Shown here piece after piece: positions 20,144-29,829 of a stretch of DNA of 64,000 nt. The notes beneath the pieces are model-generated. The model saw only the letters and a list, made by a program, of their open reading frames with translations. It ran no database searches and was not told the origin of the DNA. This DNA comes from Trueperella sp. (lineage in GTDB: Bacteria > Actinomycetota > Actinomycetes > Actinomycetales > Actinomycetaceae). The stretch's first letter is position 1, and each line of letters opens with the position of its first letter. The translations under genes and the position numbers were made by a program. The DNA is taken from assembly GCA_022783305.1 (NCBI GenBank), contig JALEWQ010000044.1, positions 1 through 64,000 on the forward strand, read 5' to 3'.

Positions 20144-21090
20144 TTCTCCTCCTTCGCCCCGGTCACGGCCTTCGTCCCGGTCACGGCCCCTCGCCGGGCC
20201 GCGGCCGTGACCTGGGTGCCGATGCCGTCGTCGGTGAAGATCTCGAGCAGAATGGAGTGCGCCATCCGCCCGTCAATGATGTGGGCCTTGGGAACGCCGC
20301 GATCCACTGCCCTGAGCGCAGCCTCCATCTTCGGTTTCATCCCCGAGTCGAGGACGGGCAGGAGCGCGCGTAGGTCGTCGGGATGGATCTCGGAGACGAG
20401 CGACGATTTATCCGGCCAGTCGAGGTAGAGACCCTCAACGTCTGTGAGCATGATGAGCTTGTCCGCGCCGGCGGCGTCGGCGATCGCTCCCGCAGCCGTG
20501 TCGGCGTTGACGTTGAGCACCTCCTCGGGGTTGTCGACGTCGGTGGCAACGGTGGAGATGACGGGGATATGTCCGGAGGTGAGCATGTGATTGAGCGATT
20601 CGATGTTGATCGAGACAATGTCGCCCACGTGCCCGATGTCCACCTTCTTTCCGTCGACGTCGGCCGTGCGGCGCCGTGCGCTCAGCAGGCCCGCGTCCTC
20701 CCCGGAAAAGCCGATGGCCCGCGGCCCGTCGACGTTGAGGAGGGAGACGAGTTCGCGCTGGACCTGGCCGGTGAGCACCATACGCACCACGTTCATCGTC
20801 TCGCGGTCTGTCACCCGCAACCCGCCGCGGAACTGGGACTGGATGCCGACCCGCTCAAGCATGGCGTTGATCTGCGGGCCACCGCCATGGACGACGACGG
20901 GCTGCAGGCCCACCGAGTGCATGAAGATGATGTCCTTGGCAAAGGCACGCTTGAGGGAGTCGTTGATCATGGCGTTGCCGCCATACTTGACCACGACGCG
21001 GCGCCCCGCGAATTCGTTGATCCAGGGTAGGGCCTCGATGAGGATTTCGGCCTTGTGTTGGGCGCCGGCCAGGCGCGTGAGGATGCTCAT
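20140..21090 (-). CDS. argB: acetylglutamate kinase
   Basis: Amino-acid kinase family enzyme that phosphorylates N-acetylglutamate. It has 316 residues from the ATG at 21090, which overlaps the argJ stop (ATGA). The nucleotide-binding VVKYGGNAM motif is near residue 29, and [10 protein letters not shown] is near 65. Family homology begins at the chosen start; the frame is open upstream but unsupported. The C-terminal 15 residues contain an imperfect repeat ([14 protein letters not shown]) beyond the usual end of the enzyme. Confidence 0.95.
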   Translation of the reverse strand: MSILTRLAGAQHKAEILIEALPWINEFAGRRVVVKYGGNAMINDSLKRAFAKDIIFMHSVGLQPVVVHGGGPQINAMLERVGIQSQFRGGLRVTDRETMNVVRMVLTGQVQRELVSLLNVDGPRAIGFSGEDAGLLSARRRTADVDGKKVDIGHVGDIVSINIESLNHMLTSGHIPVISTVATDVDNPEEVLNVNADTAAGAIADAAGADKLIMLTDVEGLYLDWPDKSSLVSEIHPDDLRALLPVLDSGMKPKMEAALRAVDRGVPKAHIIDGRMAHSILLEIFTDDGIGTQVTAAARRGAVTGTKAVTGAKEEK

Positions 21091-22274
21091 GTCGAATACG
21101 CCGAGTTCTCGTGGACGTAGTCGTGGGTGAGGTCGTTGGTCCACAGCTCGACGACCTCCCCTCCCGCGTGCAGGTCGATGTCGATGGTGACCTCCCGCTC
21201 TGCCGCGAGGTCCACTAGGCCACGATCCTCGCCGACTCCCCCGGCGCGGCACACCTGCACGCCGTTGAAGTAGACGTCAAGCGCGTCGGCCTCGAAGGGT
21301 GCGACATCGGCCGGGACGGTTCCCACCTGGGAGATCACGCGGCCCCAGTTCGGGTCGTTGCCGAAGATGGCGGCCTTTAAAAGGTTGGATCGGGAGACGG
21401 CGCGGGCGACGGCCAACCCCGCCTCCTGCGACCTGGCTCCCGACACCCGAATGAGGACGTCGTGCGAGGCGCCCTCAGCGTCCGCGATGAGCTGGCGGGC
21501 AAGCGACTGGGCCACCGCCGTCAGGTTTGCCACGAAGTCCTCGCCGGCGACGCCGGAGGCACCGCTAGCGAGCAGAAGAACCGTGTCGTTCGTGGACATC
21601 GCACCGTCGGAGTCGATCCTATTGAACGACGCCGCCACCGCGGCCTCAAGCGCCTCCTGGGCCTGCGCCGCGCTCAGCACGGCGTCGGTGGTGATGACAC
21701 AGATCATCGTGGCCAGGCCGGGGGCGAGCATGCCCGCGCCCTTCGCCATCCCGCCGATCGTGTAGGGCCCGGCGATGCCGGCCTGCTTGGTGACGGTGTC
21801 GGTGGTGCAGATCGCCTCGGCCGCCTCGGCTCCGCCGCCCGTGCTGAGGCGCGCTGCAGCGTTGGAGACGCCCGCGAGCAATTTCTCCATGGGCAGGCGC
21901 TCCCCGATGAGGCCGGTAGAGCACACCGCCACCTCCTGGGGTGCGCACCCGAGGAGGGTGGCCGCGTGTTCCGCGGTCGCCCGCGCGTCCTCGTAGCCGG
22001 GCTTGCCGGTGGCGGCGTTTGCCCCTCCGGAGTTGATGACGGCCACGGTGTGGGTTGCCTCGGCGATCTCCTTCATCCAGCGCACGGGCGCCGCGAATAC
22101 GCGGTTGGAGGTGAGGACGGCGGCCGAGACCGGATGCGGGCCGTCGTTGACGACGAGCGCGACGTCCCGGCCCGCGCTCTTGAGCCCGGCACGCACGCCC
22201 GCGGCACGGAAACCGCGCGGAGCGGTGACGCCGAGCGTCTCGACGTGCGGCGTGGGGTCAGAAAAGAGGATCAC
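21087..22274 (-). CDS. argJ: bifunctional ornithine acetyltransferase / N-acetylglutamate synthase
   Basis: Transfers acetyl from N-acetylornithine to glutamate, recycling the acetyl group. It has 395 residues from a GTG at 22274 that overlaps the argC stop (GTGA). The self-cleavage site is recognisable as [12 protein letters not shown], where the Thr of ATM becomes the N-terminal nucleophile of the beta chain. [14 protein letters not shown] precedes it, and [10 protein letters not shown] follows. Presence of argJ together with argD indicates the cyclic acetyl pathway, so no argE is needed. Confidence 0.95.
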   Translation of the reverse strand: MILFSDPTPHVETLGVTAPRGFRAAGVRAGLKSAGRDVALVVNDGPHPVSAAVLTSNRVFAAPVRWMKEIAEATHTVAVINSGGANAATGKPGYEDARATAEHAATLLGCAPQEVAVCSTGLIGERLPMEKLLAGVSNAAARLSTGGGAEAAEAICTTDTVTKQAGIAGPYTIGGMAKGAGMLAPGLATMICVITTDAVLSAAQAQEALEAAVAASFNRIDSDGAMSTNDTVLLLASGASGVAGEDFVANLTAVAQSLARQLIADAEGASHDVLIRVSGARSQEAGLAVARAVSRSNLLKAAIFGNDPNWGRVISQVGTVPADVAPFEADALDVYFNGVQVCRAGGVGEDRGLVDLAAEREVTIDIDLHAGGEVVELWTNDLTHDYVHENSAYST

Positions 22275-23314
22275 GGCGCCACTCCGATCTGTGAAAGGCC
22301 GGTGGTTTCGGACAGCCCAAGGGCGAGGTTCATCGACTGGGTGGCGGCCCCGGCGGTGCCCTTCACCAGGTTGTCGAGCGCGCAGATGGCGGTGATGCGC
22401 CGCGCGTCGGCATCGAGTTCGGCGTGGACGAGGGCCAGGTTGGAGCCGACCACGCTGCCCGTGGCCGGCCAGTCGGGCGACCACACGACGAAGGGTTCGT
22501 CAGCGTAGGCGGCCTGATATGCCTCGAGCACCTGCTCGGGGCTTACGCCGCTGACGGGGATCGAGACGGTGGCCAAGATCCCTCGCGACATCGGTACGAG
22601 GACGGGGGTAAAGGACACGGATACGGAGCGTGCGCCCGCCACGCCCAGGTTTTGCGTTATCTCCGGGATGTGCCGGTGGACGCCGCCCACCGCGTATGGC
22701 GACGCCGACTCGATGGCCTCCGCGGCCAGCAAGTGGGGCTTGGGAGACTTGCCGGCGCCGGAGTAGCCAACGGAGAGGATCGCCACGATGTCCTCCCCGC
22801 TGGCGATCCCCGCCGCGATGGCGGGCTGGGCCGCGAAGGTGACGGCCGAGGCGTTGCAGCCCGGGGCGGCGATGCGCCGGGTGGTGGCGAGGAGCTCGCG
22901 CTGGCTCGGCCCCGCGCAGTGGATGAGCTCGGGCATCCCGTAGGTCCACGGCTGCGCGGGCGCTGTGTGGTAGTAGCGCTCCCATGCGGCCGGGTCGGTG
23001 AGGCGATGGTCGGCGCCGAGGTCGATGATGAGGCAGTCGGGATTGATGTGCTCGATCTGGGCCGTGAGAGCGGCGGAGGCGCCGTGCGGCAGGCCGAGGA
23101 TGACGACGTCGTGCCCCGCAAGATTCTGCGGCTGCAGCGGCTGTATCTCGAGGTGGCGCAGTGGCCATAGGTGCCTCTGATGCTGGCCGAGGGCGCCGCT
23201 GGAGCTGTGGGCGGCGACCGTCGTGATCGTCACATCGGGGTGTGCCGCGAGTATGCGCGCGACCTCGCCACCCGCGTAACCGGTGACGCCGGCAATAGCA
23301 ACAGAGTACGTCAT
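22271..23314 (-). CDS. argC: N-acetyl-gamma-glutamyl-phosphate reductase
   Basis: NADPH-dependent reductase, 347 residues, first gene of the arg operon. An N-terminal Rossmann motif (GVTGYAGGE) and the catalytic cysteine in APGCNAS (near residue 150) are present. Two ATGs are in frame (23320 and 23314). A TATAGT -10 box at 23322-23327 leaves no room for a leader before the first, but ends 7 nt before the second, so a leaderless start at 23314 is preferred. Confidence 0.94.
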   Translation of the reverse strand: MTYSVAIAGVTGYAGGEVARILAAHPDVTITTVAAHSSSGALGQHQRHLWPLRHLEIQPLQPQNLAGHDVVILGLPHGASAALTAQIEHINPDCLIIDLGADHRLTDPAAWERYYHTAPAQPWTYGMPELIHCAGPSQRELLATTRRIAAPGCNASAVTFAAQPAIAAGIASGEDIVAILSVGYSGAGKSPKPHLLAAEAIESASPYAVGGVHRHIPEITQNLGVAGARSVSVSFTPVLVPMSRGILATVSIPVSGVSPEQVLEAYQAAYADEPFVVWSPDWPATGSVVGSNLALVHAELDADARRITAICALDNLVKGTAGAATQSMNLALGLSETTGLSQIGVAP

Positions 23315-23327
23315 GCGCATAACTATA
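23314..23327 (-). promoter_or_regulatory. argC: argC -10 box, leaderless start
   Basis: TATAGT (23322-23327) ends 7 nt before the ATG at 23314. TGTATAGTTATGCG around it is a weak dyad that could be part of an ArgR site, but this is uncertain. No good -35 is visible. Confidence 0.55.
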
Positions 23328-23449
23328 CACTGGAGCGCATGATTCCCCGCTCGCGCCCGCTGTGAGACCGGACACCGGGGAGGAGCGCACTTATGAGCAC
23401 AGTTGGCGAATCTCTCCCCACATGAGTGAATAGCTGACAGACTCAAAAC

Positions 23450-24406
23450 ATGAAGAAAGCAACGCCGCATTCGTCCCGCGACGACCTCATGTTCGAGGCA
23501 GCCTACCTGTATTACATGGAAGGCCTCACGCAGCAGGCGATTGGCACGCGCCTTGGCTACACCCGCTGGACCGTCGGGCGTCTCATCGAAGAGGCACGCC
23601 AGACCGGGCTCGTCACCATCACCATCAACCACCCCCGCATCCAGACCCACCACCTCGAGATGCAGATCGCCCAGCAGCTGGGGCTCAAGAGCGTCATCGT
23701 CGTACCGAACACCAACGGGGAAGGCCGCCAGCTGGTGGCCCGCGCGACCGCCCAATACCTCATGGGGCGCGCCCCGATCCGCTCCCTCGCAGTGGCGTGG
23801 GGTCGCACGATGACGGCGCTGGCCAACGCACTGCCCGAGAACTGGTCGCCGGGCATCAAGGTCTACCAGACCAACGGTGGCCCCACCCACCACGGCGACA
23901 ACGAAGTCTCCTCCTCCATCTCCGCCATGGCTCGCAAGGCCCCCGGCACCGCCTACACGCTGCCGGCCCCCACGATCATCGGCAACCCCGACCTCGGTCC
24001 ACAGCTCATGGCCGAGCCCGCCATCACCCGGATCTTCGAGGGCGCGGCCAACTCCGACCTCGTCGTCTACTCCCCCGGCACCGTCAGCAAGGAATCCGTG
24101 CTCGTCGAGTCAGGCTTCATCACTAAGGAGAGCATCGACATGCTCCGACGCAAGGGATCGGTGGGAGACATCCTCTCCCACTACGTCGACGCCGACGGCA
24201 ACCCGATCTCCCCCCAGCTCGAGCGGCGCACCATCGCCTACCCGTTACGCAACCTCACACAGGCCCGCCTCTCCGTCGCCGTCGCCGGCGAAGCCGAGAA
24301 GGCACCCGCCATGGTGGCGGCCGCGCGCGCCAAGCTCGCACACGTATTCATCATCGATATCTACACGGCCGAGGCAATCTTGGCCTACACCACGAAGGAG
24401 AAATAA
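23450..24406 (+). CDS. SorC/DeoR-type sugar-binding transcriptional regulator
   Basis: This 318-residue protein has an N-terminal HTH (residues 12-60: AAYLYYMEGLTQQAIGTRLGYTRWTVGRLI), the SorC pattern. A C-terminal effector domain of the sugar-phosphate isomerase-like fold contains NGGP near residue 142 and SPGTVSKESVL near 208. Such regulators respond to phosphorylated sugars or polyols. The gene is directly adjacent to and upstream of a dehydrogenase gene (TAA immediately before its ATG), which it probably controls. A CAGACT sequence 6 nt before the ATG could be a -10 for a leaderless transcript. Confidence 0.9.
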   Translation: MKKATPHSSRDDLMFEAAYLYYMEGLTQQAIGTRLGYTRWTVGRLIEEARQTGLVTITINHPRIQTHHLEMQIAQQLGLKSVIVVPNTNGEGRQLVARATAQYLMGRAPIRSLAVAWGRTMTALANALPENWSPGIKVYQTNGGPTHHGDNEVSSSISAMARKAPGTAYTLPAPTIIGNPDLGPQLMAEPAITRIFEGAANSDLVVYSPGTVSKESVLVESGFITKESIDMLRRKGSVGDILSHYVDADGNPISPQLERRTIAYPLRNLTQARLSVAVAGEAEKAPAMVAAARAKLAHVFIIDIYTAEAILAYTTKEK

Positions 24407-25468
24407 ATGGCAACCATCGCAATTCTCGGCGCCGGCATCATGGCCACCGCCCTGACCTTCCCACTCACGGAAAACGGCCACAAGGTTAACCTCGTAGGCA
24501 CTCACCTCGACCGCGACATCATCGAGTCGATCCAGACCACCGGCGTCCACCCCGATCTCGGGCTCAAGGTCAACGACAAGGTGGTCGCCTACCAGCTTGA
24601 GGAGGCCGAGGCCGCCTTCGAAGGCGCGGACGTGGCGATGTCCGGCGTCAATTCCTTCGGCGTTCACTGGGCGGGCGAGCGCCTTGCCAAGCTCGTCAAG
24701 CCCGGCATGAAGGTACTCAACGTCACCAAGGGCATGGAGGCCGACGACGACGGCACGCTCCACCTCCTGCCCGACGTGCTGCGCTCCTTCTTCGACGAGG
24801 ACCTGGCCAACGCCGTGACCTGGAACGCGATCGTCGGCCCGTCGATCGCCGGCGAGGTTGCGGTCCACCACGATACCTGCGTGATCTTCGCCGGCGAGGA
24901 TCAGGCTTCGCTCGACTACCTGGCCGATCTTTTCCGCACGGACTACTACCACGTGTGGACATCCACCGACTTCCGCGGTTGCGAAATCGGTGCAGCCACA
25001 AAGAACATCTACGCCTTCGCCGCCGGCCTCGGCGCCGGCCTGCTGCGCAAGGAAGGCAAGCAGGACGACCGCTACGTGCGCTTCAACTACAACGCGGCCG
25101 TCTTCGGCCAGGGCCAAACGGAGCTGCGCCAGTTCATGACGCTGCTGGGCGGCAAGCCTGAGACGGCAGACGGCTTGGCGGGCGTAGGCGACATGTACGT
25201 CACCTCCGCCGGCGGGCGCAACGTCCGCGCCGGCACCTACGTCGGTGAGGGCATCCCGTTCTCCGAAGTGCGCGATTCCCTCATGAAGGGCGTCACCCTC
25301 GAGGGTGTCCAGGCGATCCGCGTGATCGGCGGAGCACTCGAGCCGCTCACCGAGCGCGGCGTTATCAAGCCTGAGGACTTCCCGCTGTGCCGCTACCTGT
25401 ATGAGATCATCGAGAAGGACGCCCCGCTCGACATGCCGTGGGAGAAGTTCTTCGGCGGCATGAAGTAA
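24407..25468 (+). CDS. GpsA-like NAD(P)-dependent glycerol-3-phosphate dehydrogenase family protein
   Basis: This 353-residue protein has an N-terminal Rossmann motif GAGIMATAL, the family motif GPSIAGEV near residue 143, and the catalytic-lysine segment ATKNIYAFAAG near 198. The C-terminal half contains GVGDMYVT, where GpsA usually has GxGDLxxT. The fold is clear, but several positions differ from housekeeping GpsA. Coupling to a SorC regulator suggests a catabolic sugar- or polyol-phosphate dehydrogenase, not the phospholipid enzyme. AGGAG lies 6 nt before the ATG. Confidence 0.88.
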   Translation: MATIAILGAGIMATALTFPLTENGHKVNLVGTHLDRDIIESIQTTGVHPDLGLKVNDKVVAYQLEEAEAAFEGADVAMSGVNSFGVHWAGERLAKLVKPGMKVLNVTKGMEADDDGTLHLLPDVLRSFFDEDLANAVTWNAIVGPSIAGEVAVHHDTCVIFAGEDQASLDYLADLFRTDYYHVWTSTDFRGCEIGAATKNIYAFAAGLGAGLLRKEGKQDDRYVRFNYNAAVFGQGQTELRQFMTLLGGKPETADGLAGVGDMYVTSAGGRNVRAGTYVGEGIPFSEVRDSLMKGVTLEGVQAIRVIGGALEPLTERGVIKPEDFPLCRYLYEIIEKDAPLDMPWEKFFGGMK

Positions 25469-25954
25469 TCACGTCCCGATAGGGGCAAATCGTGCCCGAG
25501 TGAGCCCGGCCAAATCGGCCGGGCTCACTGCTACCGACATGGTTCGCTTGCCCGCGGAGACCACGATGCGCTCTAGCTGCTCGGCGGAGGCGTCGATCCA
25601 GGTTGGTAGCTGGCGCATCTGCCCGAGCGGGGAGATCCCGCCGCGCACATAACCCGTGAGCTTCTCGGCGTCGTGCGGGGCAACCATCGCGGCGCTCTTG
25701 CCACCCGCCGCCCTCGCCAGAGCCTTGAGGCTGAGCCGCCCCGAGGCCGGCACAACGGCGACGACCGGGCGCCCGTCCACAGTGGCCAGCAGGGTCTTAA
25801 AGATCATGTGCGGGTCAATTCCGAGCACCCGCGAGGTATCCAGCGCGTAACCGCCATCCATCTGCTCAGAGTGCTCATATTCTATGAGTTCGTAGTCCAC
25901 GCCCGCACGGTTGAGTACCTGGAGTGCCCGTGTGGCGCCCTTGTTCTTCGCCAT
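25469..25954 (-). CDS. ybaK: YbaK-type Cys-tRNA(Pro) deacylase
   Basis: This 161-residue YbaK/EbsC-family protein trans-edits Cys mischarged onto tRNA-Pro. The conserved segments MIFKTLLATVDGRPVVAVVPASG and GYVRGGISPLGQ are visible, including the catalytic lysine in IFKTL. Its stop codon directly abuts the stop of the convergent dehydrogenase gene with no spacer. TAGGAT lies 6 nt before the ATG, which again suggests a leaderless transcript. Confidence 0.92.
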   Translation of the reverse strand: MAKNKGATRALQVLNRAGVDYELIEYEHSEQMDGGYALDTSRVLGIDPHMIFKTLLATVDGRPVVAVVPASGRLSLKALARAAGGKSAAMVAPHDAEKLTGYVRGGISPLGQMRQLPTWIDASAEQLERIVVSAGKRTMSVAVSPADLAGLTRARFAPIGT

Positions 25955-25966
25955 ACCACCATCCTA
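25952..25966 (-). promoter_or_regulatory. ybaK: ybaK -10 box, leaderless start
   Basis: TAGGAT (25961-25966) ends 6 nt before the ybaK ATG, and no ribosome binding site is present. It abuts the pheT hairpin at 25966-26005. Confidence 0.45.
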
Positions 25967-26005
25967 GTGGTGCGGGCCCAGGCGTCAGGCGGGGCCCGCA
26001 CCACT
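25966..26005 (-). terminator. pheT: hairpin after pheT
   Basis: A 14-bp perfect stem (AGTGGTGCGGGCCC / GGGCCCGCACCACT, 12-nt loop) lies 19 nt past the pheT stop, between pheT and ybaK. There is no U tract. Confidence 0.7.
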
Positions 26006-26024
26006 CAGCTACGCCCGAACTACC

Positions 26025-28601
26025 TCAGACGCGAAGCTGCGCGCCGAAGGACTTCTTCGCCGCCTTGATAACCCGGTTGCGCACCTGGGCGATCTCGTCG
26101 GCCGGGAGCGTGTGATCGCCCCGGAAGCGCAGGGCGAAGGCGAGCGACTTCTTGCCCTGATCAATCTGGTCGCCGGTGTAGACGTCGAAGAGGCGAATCT
26201 CCTCCAGAAGATCCCCCGCAGCCTCCGCAAGCACCCTTTGAACCTGGGCGGCCGTCACCGCATTTTCCACGACAAGTGCGATGTCCTCCTTGGCAACCGG
26301 GTGGGTAAGGACGGGGGCCACCGCGATCGGCTCGGCGCCTCGCGAGGCGATGAGCGCGTCGAGGTCGAACTCGAAGGCGATCGTGCGGGCCGGCAGCTCA
26401 AAGGCCTTGCACACGCGAGGGTCAAGCTCTCCGGCGTGACCCACCACCGACTCGCCTGCCCTCAACTCGGCGCAGCGGCCAGGGTGGAACGGAGCCCGCT
26501 CCGCGTTGGCCACATCCAGGCTCAAGTCGATTGTGCGACCCGCGGTCTTGACCGCCTCGATCGCGTCGCGCCAGTCCCAGGTCTGGGCCGGCAGCCCCGC
26601 CGCGGCCTGCATGACCGCCGGGATCGCCACGCCCGCCACGTGATGGGGCTGGTGCGGGATAGAGGACATGAGCGCGTCGAGCTCCTCGGGCTCAGGTCGC
26701 TTGCCCACACCGGGGCGCGCCGCGGCCACGACGCCCTCCGGTCGGGTGACGACGCCGGCCTCGAAGATCGCCACGGTGGGGTTGCCGCGCGCCACGTTCA
26801 TGTGGGCCGTGGCCAGCAACGTGTCAAGGAGCGAGGTGCGCATGTAGGGAGCCTCGTCCTGGAGAGGATTCGCGAGCCGGACGGCGAGCCGGCGATCGTC
26901 GTCGTCGGCGATACCCTGCTTGGCAAAGGCCTCGGCGGAGACGAACGGGTAAGACAACACCTCGGTCCAGCCGGCCTCGGCAAGCGCTCGGCTGATGTCG
27001 CGCCGGTGACGCTGGGCCGGGCTCAACCCCGAGCCGGCGGGAGCCGCGGGCAGGCGGGAGGGGATCTGGTCATAGCCGACGAGGCGGGCGACCTCCTCCA
27101 CCAGGTGTGCCGGGCCCGTGAGGTCAGGGCGCCAGGTGGGCGGGGTGACGGACAGAAGCTCATCGCCGCGGACCGTGCAACCGATCTGCTCCAGGATCTC
27201 CACGATCCGATCGCGACCGAGGTCAAGGCCGGTCAGCCGGGCGACCTCGGAGACGTTAAAGGATAGAGCCTCGGGAGGCGTGGTGACGTCGTAGTCGGAA
27301 TTTGCCTCGTCGATGCGCCCGCCGCCGAACTCCACGAGGAGCTCGGCAACACGCTGGGCAGCCACGCCAGCAACCCGCGGATCCACCCCGCGCTCGAAGC
27401 GCTTCGAGGCCTCCGAGGGCAACTTGTGCTTGCGGGCCATACGCGCCACAGACACGGAGTCGAAGTGTGCCGCCTCAATGAGAACGTTCGTGGTCGAATC
27501 GGTGATCTCGGTGTCCAGGCCGCCCATCGTGCCCGCCAGGCCGATCACGCGCGCGCCCTTTCCTCCCTGCGAATCCGCGATCAACAGGTCGTCCCCGCCG
27601 AGGCGGCGCTGAACGCCGTCAAGCGTGAGAAGCGATTCACCATCGCGAGCCCGGCGCACCACGATCGGCGCGACCACCTTGTCGAGGTCGTAGGCGTGCA
27701 GCGGCTGGCCGAGGTCAAGCATGACGTAGTTGGTCACGTCCACCGCCAGCGAGATCGGGCGCATGCCGGCCGCGAGCAGGCGATCCTGCATCCACGACGG
27801 GGAGGCGGCCAGCGGGTCGATGCCCCGCACGATGCGCGTCACAAAGCGGTCGCAGCCCGCCACGCCGTGGATCGGAGCGTCGTCGTCGACCTCCACCGGG
27901 AAGCCGTCCGGCGTCGGTGTCGGCAGCGGAGCCGAGAGGTTCTCCTCCAGCCCGAGGTCGGTGAAGCGCGCACCCGTGGAGTGGGAGTACTCACGCGCCA
28001 CCCCGCGCATGGCGAAGCAGTAGCCGCGGTCCGGCGTCACGTTGATCTCAAGAACCTCGCCGGCCAGGCCCAGGTAATCCAGCACGTCCTCGCCCACGGC
28101 CGGGATACCGCACTCGGCGGCCTCCTCCGGACTGGAGGCGAGCACGATGATGCCGTCGTGGTCCTCACCCAGGCCGAGTTCGGCCTTGGAGCAGATCATG
28201 CCATCCGAGATGTGGCCGTACGTCTTGCGAGCCGCGATGCGGAAGTTTCCCGGAAGCACGGCGCCGGGCAACGAAACAACCACGTAGTCGCCCGCCACGA
28301 AGTTGTGGGCGCCGCAGATGATGCCACGCGAGGGTAGCTCCGAAGGCTCCTTGCCCTCTCCGGGAGCGTCGTTATGCTCGCCCACGTCCACGCGGCAGTA
28401 GTTGATGAGCTTGCCGTTCTTCTGTTCCTTCTTGTCGAGGGTGAGTACCCGCCCGACGACGATCGGCCCGGTCACGTCCGGGCGGTGGATTTCCTCTTCC
28501 TCCAGGCCGACCTTGACCAGGTCTGCTGCAAGCTGTTCCGCGCTCAGCCCGGCGGGAACCTCCACGTGGTCGGAGAGCCAGTCGATATCGATCCTCGGCA
28601 T
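26025..28601 (-). CDS. pheT: phenylalanyl-tRNA synthetase beta subunit
   Basis: This 858-residue beta subunit of the heterotetrameric PheRS has an N-terminal EMAP-like tRNA-binding domain (~40-165), B3/B4 editing (~240-410), B5 (~415-490), a catalytic-like core, and a C-terminal FDX-ACB anticodon-binding domain (last ~90 residues, beginning near VLTHPVAKEDIALVV). Length is normal. Its ATG overlaps the pheS stop by 1 nt (TAATG). A hairpin follows the stop. Confidence 0.96.
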   Translation of the reverse strand: MPRIDIDWLSDHVEVPAGLSAEQLAADLVKVGLEEEEIHRPDVTGPIVVGRVLTLDKKEQKNGKLINYCRVDVGEHNDAPGEGKEPSELPSRGIICGAHNFVAGDYVVVSLPGAVLPGNFRIAARKTYGHISDGMICSKAELGLGEDHDGIIVLASSPEEAAECGIPAVGEDVLDYLGLAGEVLEINVTPDRGYCFAMRGVAREYSHSTGARFTDLGLEENLSAPLPTPTPDGFPVEVDDDAPIHGVAGCDRFVTRIVRGIDPLAASPSWMQDRLLAAGMRPISLAVDVTNYVMLDLGQPLHAYDLDKVVAPIVVRRARDGESLLTLDGVQRRLGGDDLLIADSQGGKGARVIGLAGTMGGLDTEITDSTTNVLIEAAHFDSVSVARMARKHKLPSEASKRFERGVDPRVAGVAAQRVAELLVEFGGGRIDEANSDYDVTTPPEALSFNVSEVARLTGLDLGRDRIVEILEQIGCTVRGDELLSVTPPTWRPDLTGPAHLVEEVARLVGYDQIPSRLPAAPAGSGLSPAQRHRRDISRALAEAGWTEVLSYPFVSAEAFAKQGIADDDDRRLAVRLANPLQDEAPYMRTSLLDTLLATAHMNVARGNPTVAIFEAGVVTRPEGVVAAARPGVGKRPEPEELDALMSSIPHQPHHVAGVAIPAVMQAAAGLPAQTWDWRDAIEAVKTAGRTIDLSLDVANAERAPFHPGRCAELRAGESVVGHAGELDPRVCKAFELPARTIAFEFDLDALIASRGAEPIAVAPVLTHPVAKEDIALVVENAVTAAQVQRVLAEAAGDLLEEIRLFDVYTGDQIDQGKKSLAFALRFRGDHTLPADEIAQVRNRVIKAAKKSFGAQLRV

Positions 28602-29689
28602 TAGTTGCCCCTTCCGGTCGCCGCAAATTGGGCGGAGAAGCGCACGTCGCCCTCCACCATGTCGCGCATGTCGTCAATGGAGTTGCGCAGCATGAGCGTG
28701 CGCTCGATACCCATGCCGAAAGCGAAGCCGGTGTATACATCCGGGTCGATACCAGCGTTACGTAGCACCTCCGGGTTAACCATGCCGCAGCCTCCCCATT
28801 CGATCCATCCCGGGCCGCCTTTCTTCTGCGGGAACCACAGGTCCATCTCGGCGCTCGGCTCGGTGAACGGGAAGAACGACGGGCGCAGGCGGGTGCGGGC
28901 CTCGGGGCCGAACATGCCCTTCGCGAAGTGGTCAAGCGTGCCCTTGAGGTGCTCCATCGTCAGGCCCTTGTCTACCGCGAGCCCCTCGATCTGGTGGAAG
29001 ACCGGGGTGTGGGTGGCATCCAGCGCGTCGGTCCGGAAAACCTTGCCCGGGCAGACCACGTAGATCGGCGGTTCTCCGCGTTCCAGCATGACGTGGGATT
29101 GGACCGGCGACGTGTGGGTGCGAAGTACGAGCCCGGAGGCGTCGGAGACCCTCGCCGCGCCGTCGGCGCCGACGCGCTCCACGGCGTCCACATAGAACGT
29201 GTCCTGCATCTGACGGGCGGGATGATCCGGGCCGAAGTTCAGCGCGTCGAAGTTAAACCACTCGTTTTCCACCTCGGGGCCTTCGGCCACCTCCCAGCCC
29301 ATGGCGACGAAGAGGTCGCAAATGTCCTCCATGAGCACGGGTAGCGGGTGACGCGCGCCCAGCGGCGCCCGGCGCGTGGGGACCGTGACGTCCACGCGCT
29401 CCTCGCGTAGCACGCGCTCCTGGTCGGCGGCCTCGAGGCGGGCGCTGGCCTCGGCGAGCGCCTCCTGGATCGCCTTGCGCGCCGCACCCATGAGCCTGCC
29501 GGCCACCGGCTTATCGGCCTTCTCCAGGTGACGAATCTGCATGTTCGCGTGCGTGATCGGCGCGTTGTCTCCGCTGTGGGCGAGCCGCGCCACCTTCAAT
29601 TCATCGAGGCTCGAAGCACTTTCGAATGCGGCCCGCGCATTGGCCACCGCCTGCGCGATCCCGGCCTCGTCGAGTGGACTGAGAGTCAT
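28601..29689 (-). CDS. pheS: phenylalanyl-tRNA synthetase alpha subunit
   Basis: Class II synthetase catalytic subunit of 362 residues. It has an N-terminal coiled coil (~1-90), motif 2 region (LRTHTSPVQ near residue 185) and motif 3 ([11 protein letters not shown] near 330). AAGGAAAGGT precedes the ATG. A -10-like TAGACT lies at 29732-29737, giving a short leader. No Phe-rich leader peptide or T-box is visible in the 140 nt upstream, so attenuation is not suggested. Confidence 0.96.
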   Translation of the reverse strand: MTLSPLDEAGIAQAVANARAAFESASSLDELKVARLAHSGDNAPITHANMQIRHLEKADKPVAGRLMGAARKAIQEALAEASARLEAADQERVLREERVDVTVPTRRAPLGARHPLPVLMEDICDLFVAMGWEVAEGPEVENEWFNFDALNFGPDHPARQMQDTFYVDAVERVGADGAARVSDASGLVLRTHTSPVQSHVMLERGEPPIYVVCPGKVFRTDALDATHTPVFHQIEGLAVDKGLTMEHLKGTLDHFAKGMFGPEARTRLRPSFFPFTEPSAEMDLWFPQKKGGPGWIEWGGCGMVNPEVLRNAGIDPDVYTGFAFGMGIERTLMLRNSIDDMRDMVEGDVRFSAQFAATGRGN

Positions 29690-29829
29690 GTCTACCTTTC
29701 CTTGCCCCGCCAGCGCGGGTTTTCCCTTCCAAGTCTAGTCATTGACGTGGCATCGGGCGATTGTCGTCCACTGTGGCCCGCGCTACGACGACGCCGAACG
29801 AGGCCGTTCGATCGCGGAGCCCGGAGCCG
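29690..29829 (-). promoter_or_regulatory. pheST promoter region
   Basis: This 140-nt gap carries TAGACT (29732-29737) as a candidate -10 and a small hairpin CCCGC-GCTG-GCGGG in the leader near 29708. No good -35 is found. Nothing else is recognisable. Confidence 0.45.

Noticed and set aside
23321..23340. Possible ArgR box at the argC promoter
   Set aside because: The dyad pairs at only 4 of 6 positions and the actinobacterial consensus is loose; not strong enough to call as a site.
29690..29829. Phe leader peptide or T-box for pheST
   Set aside because: No short ORF with Phe codons and no T-box features are present.
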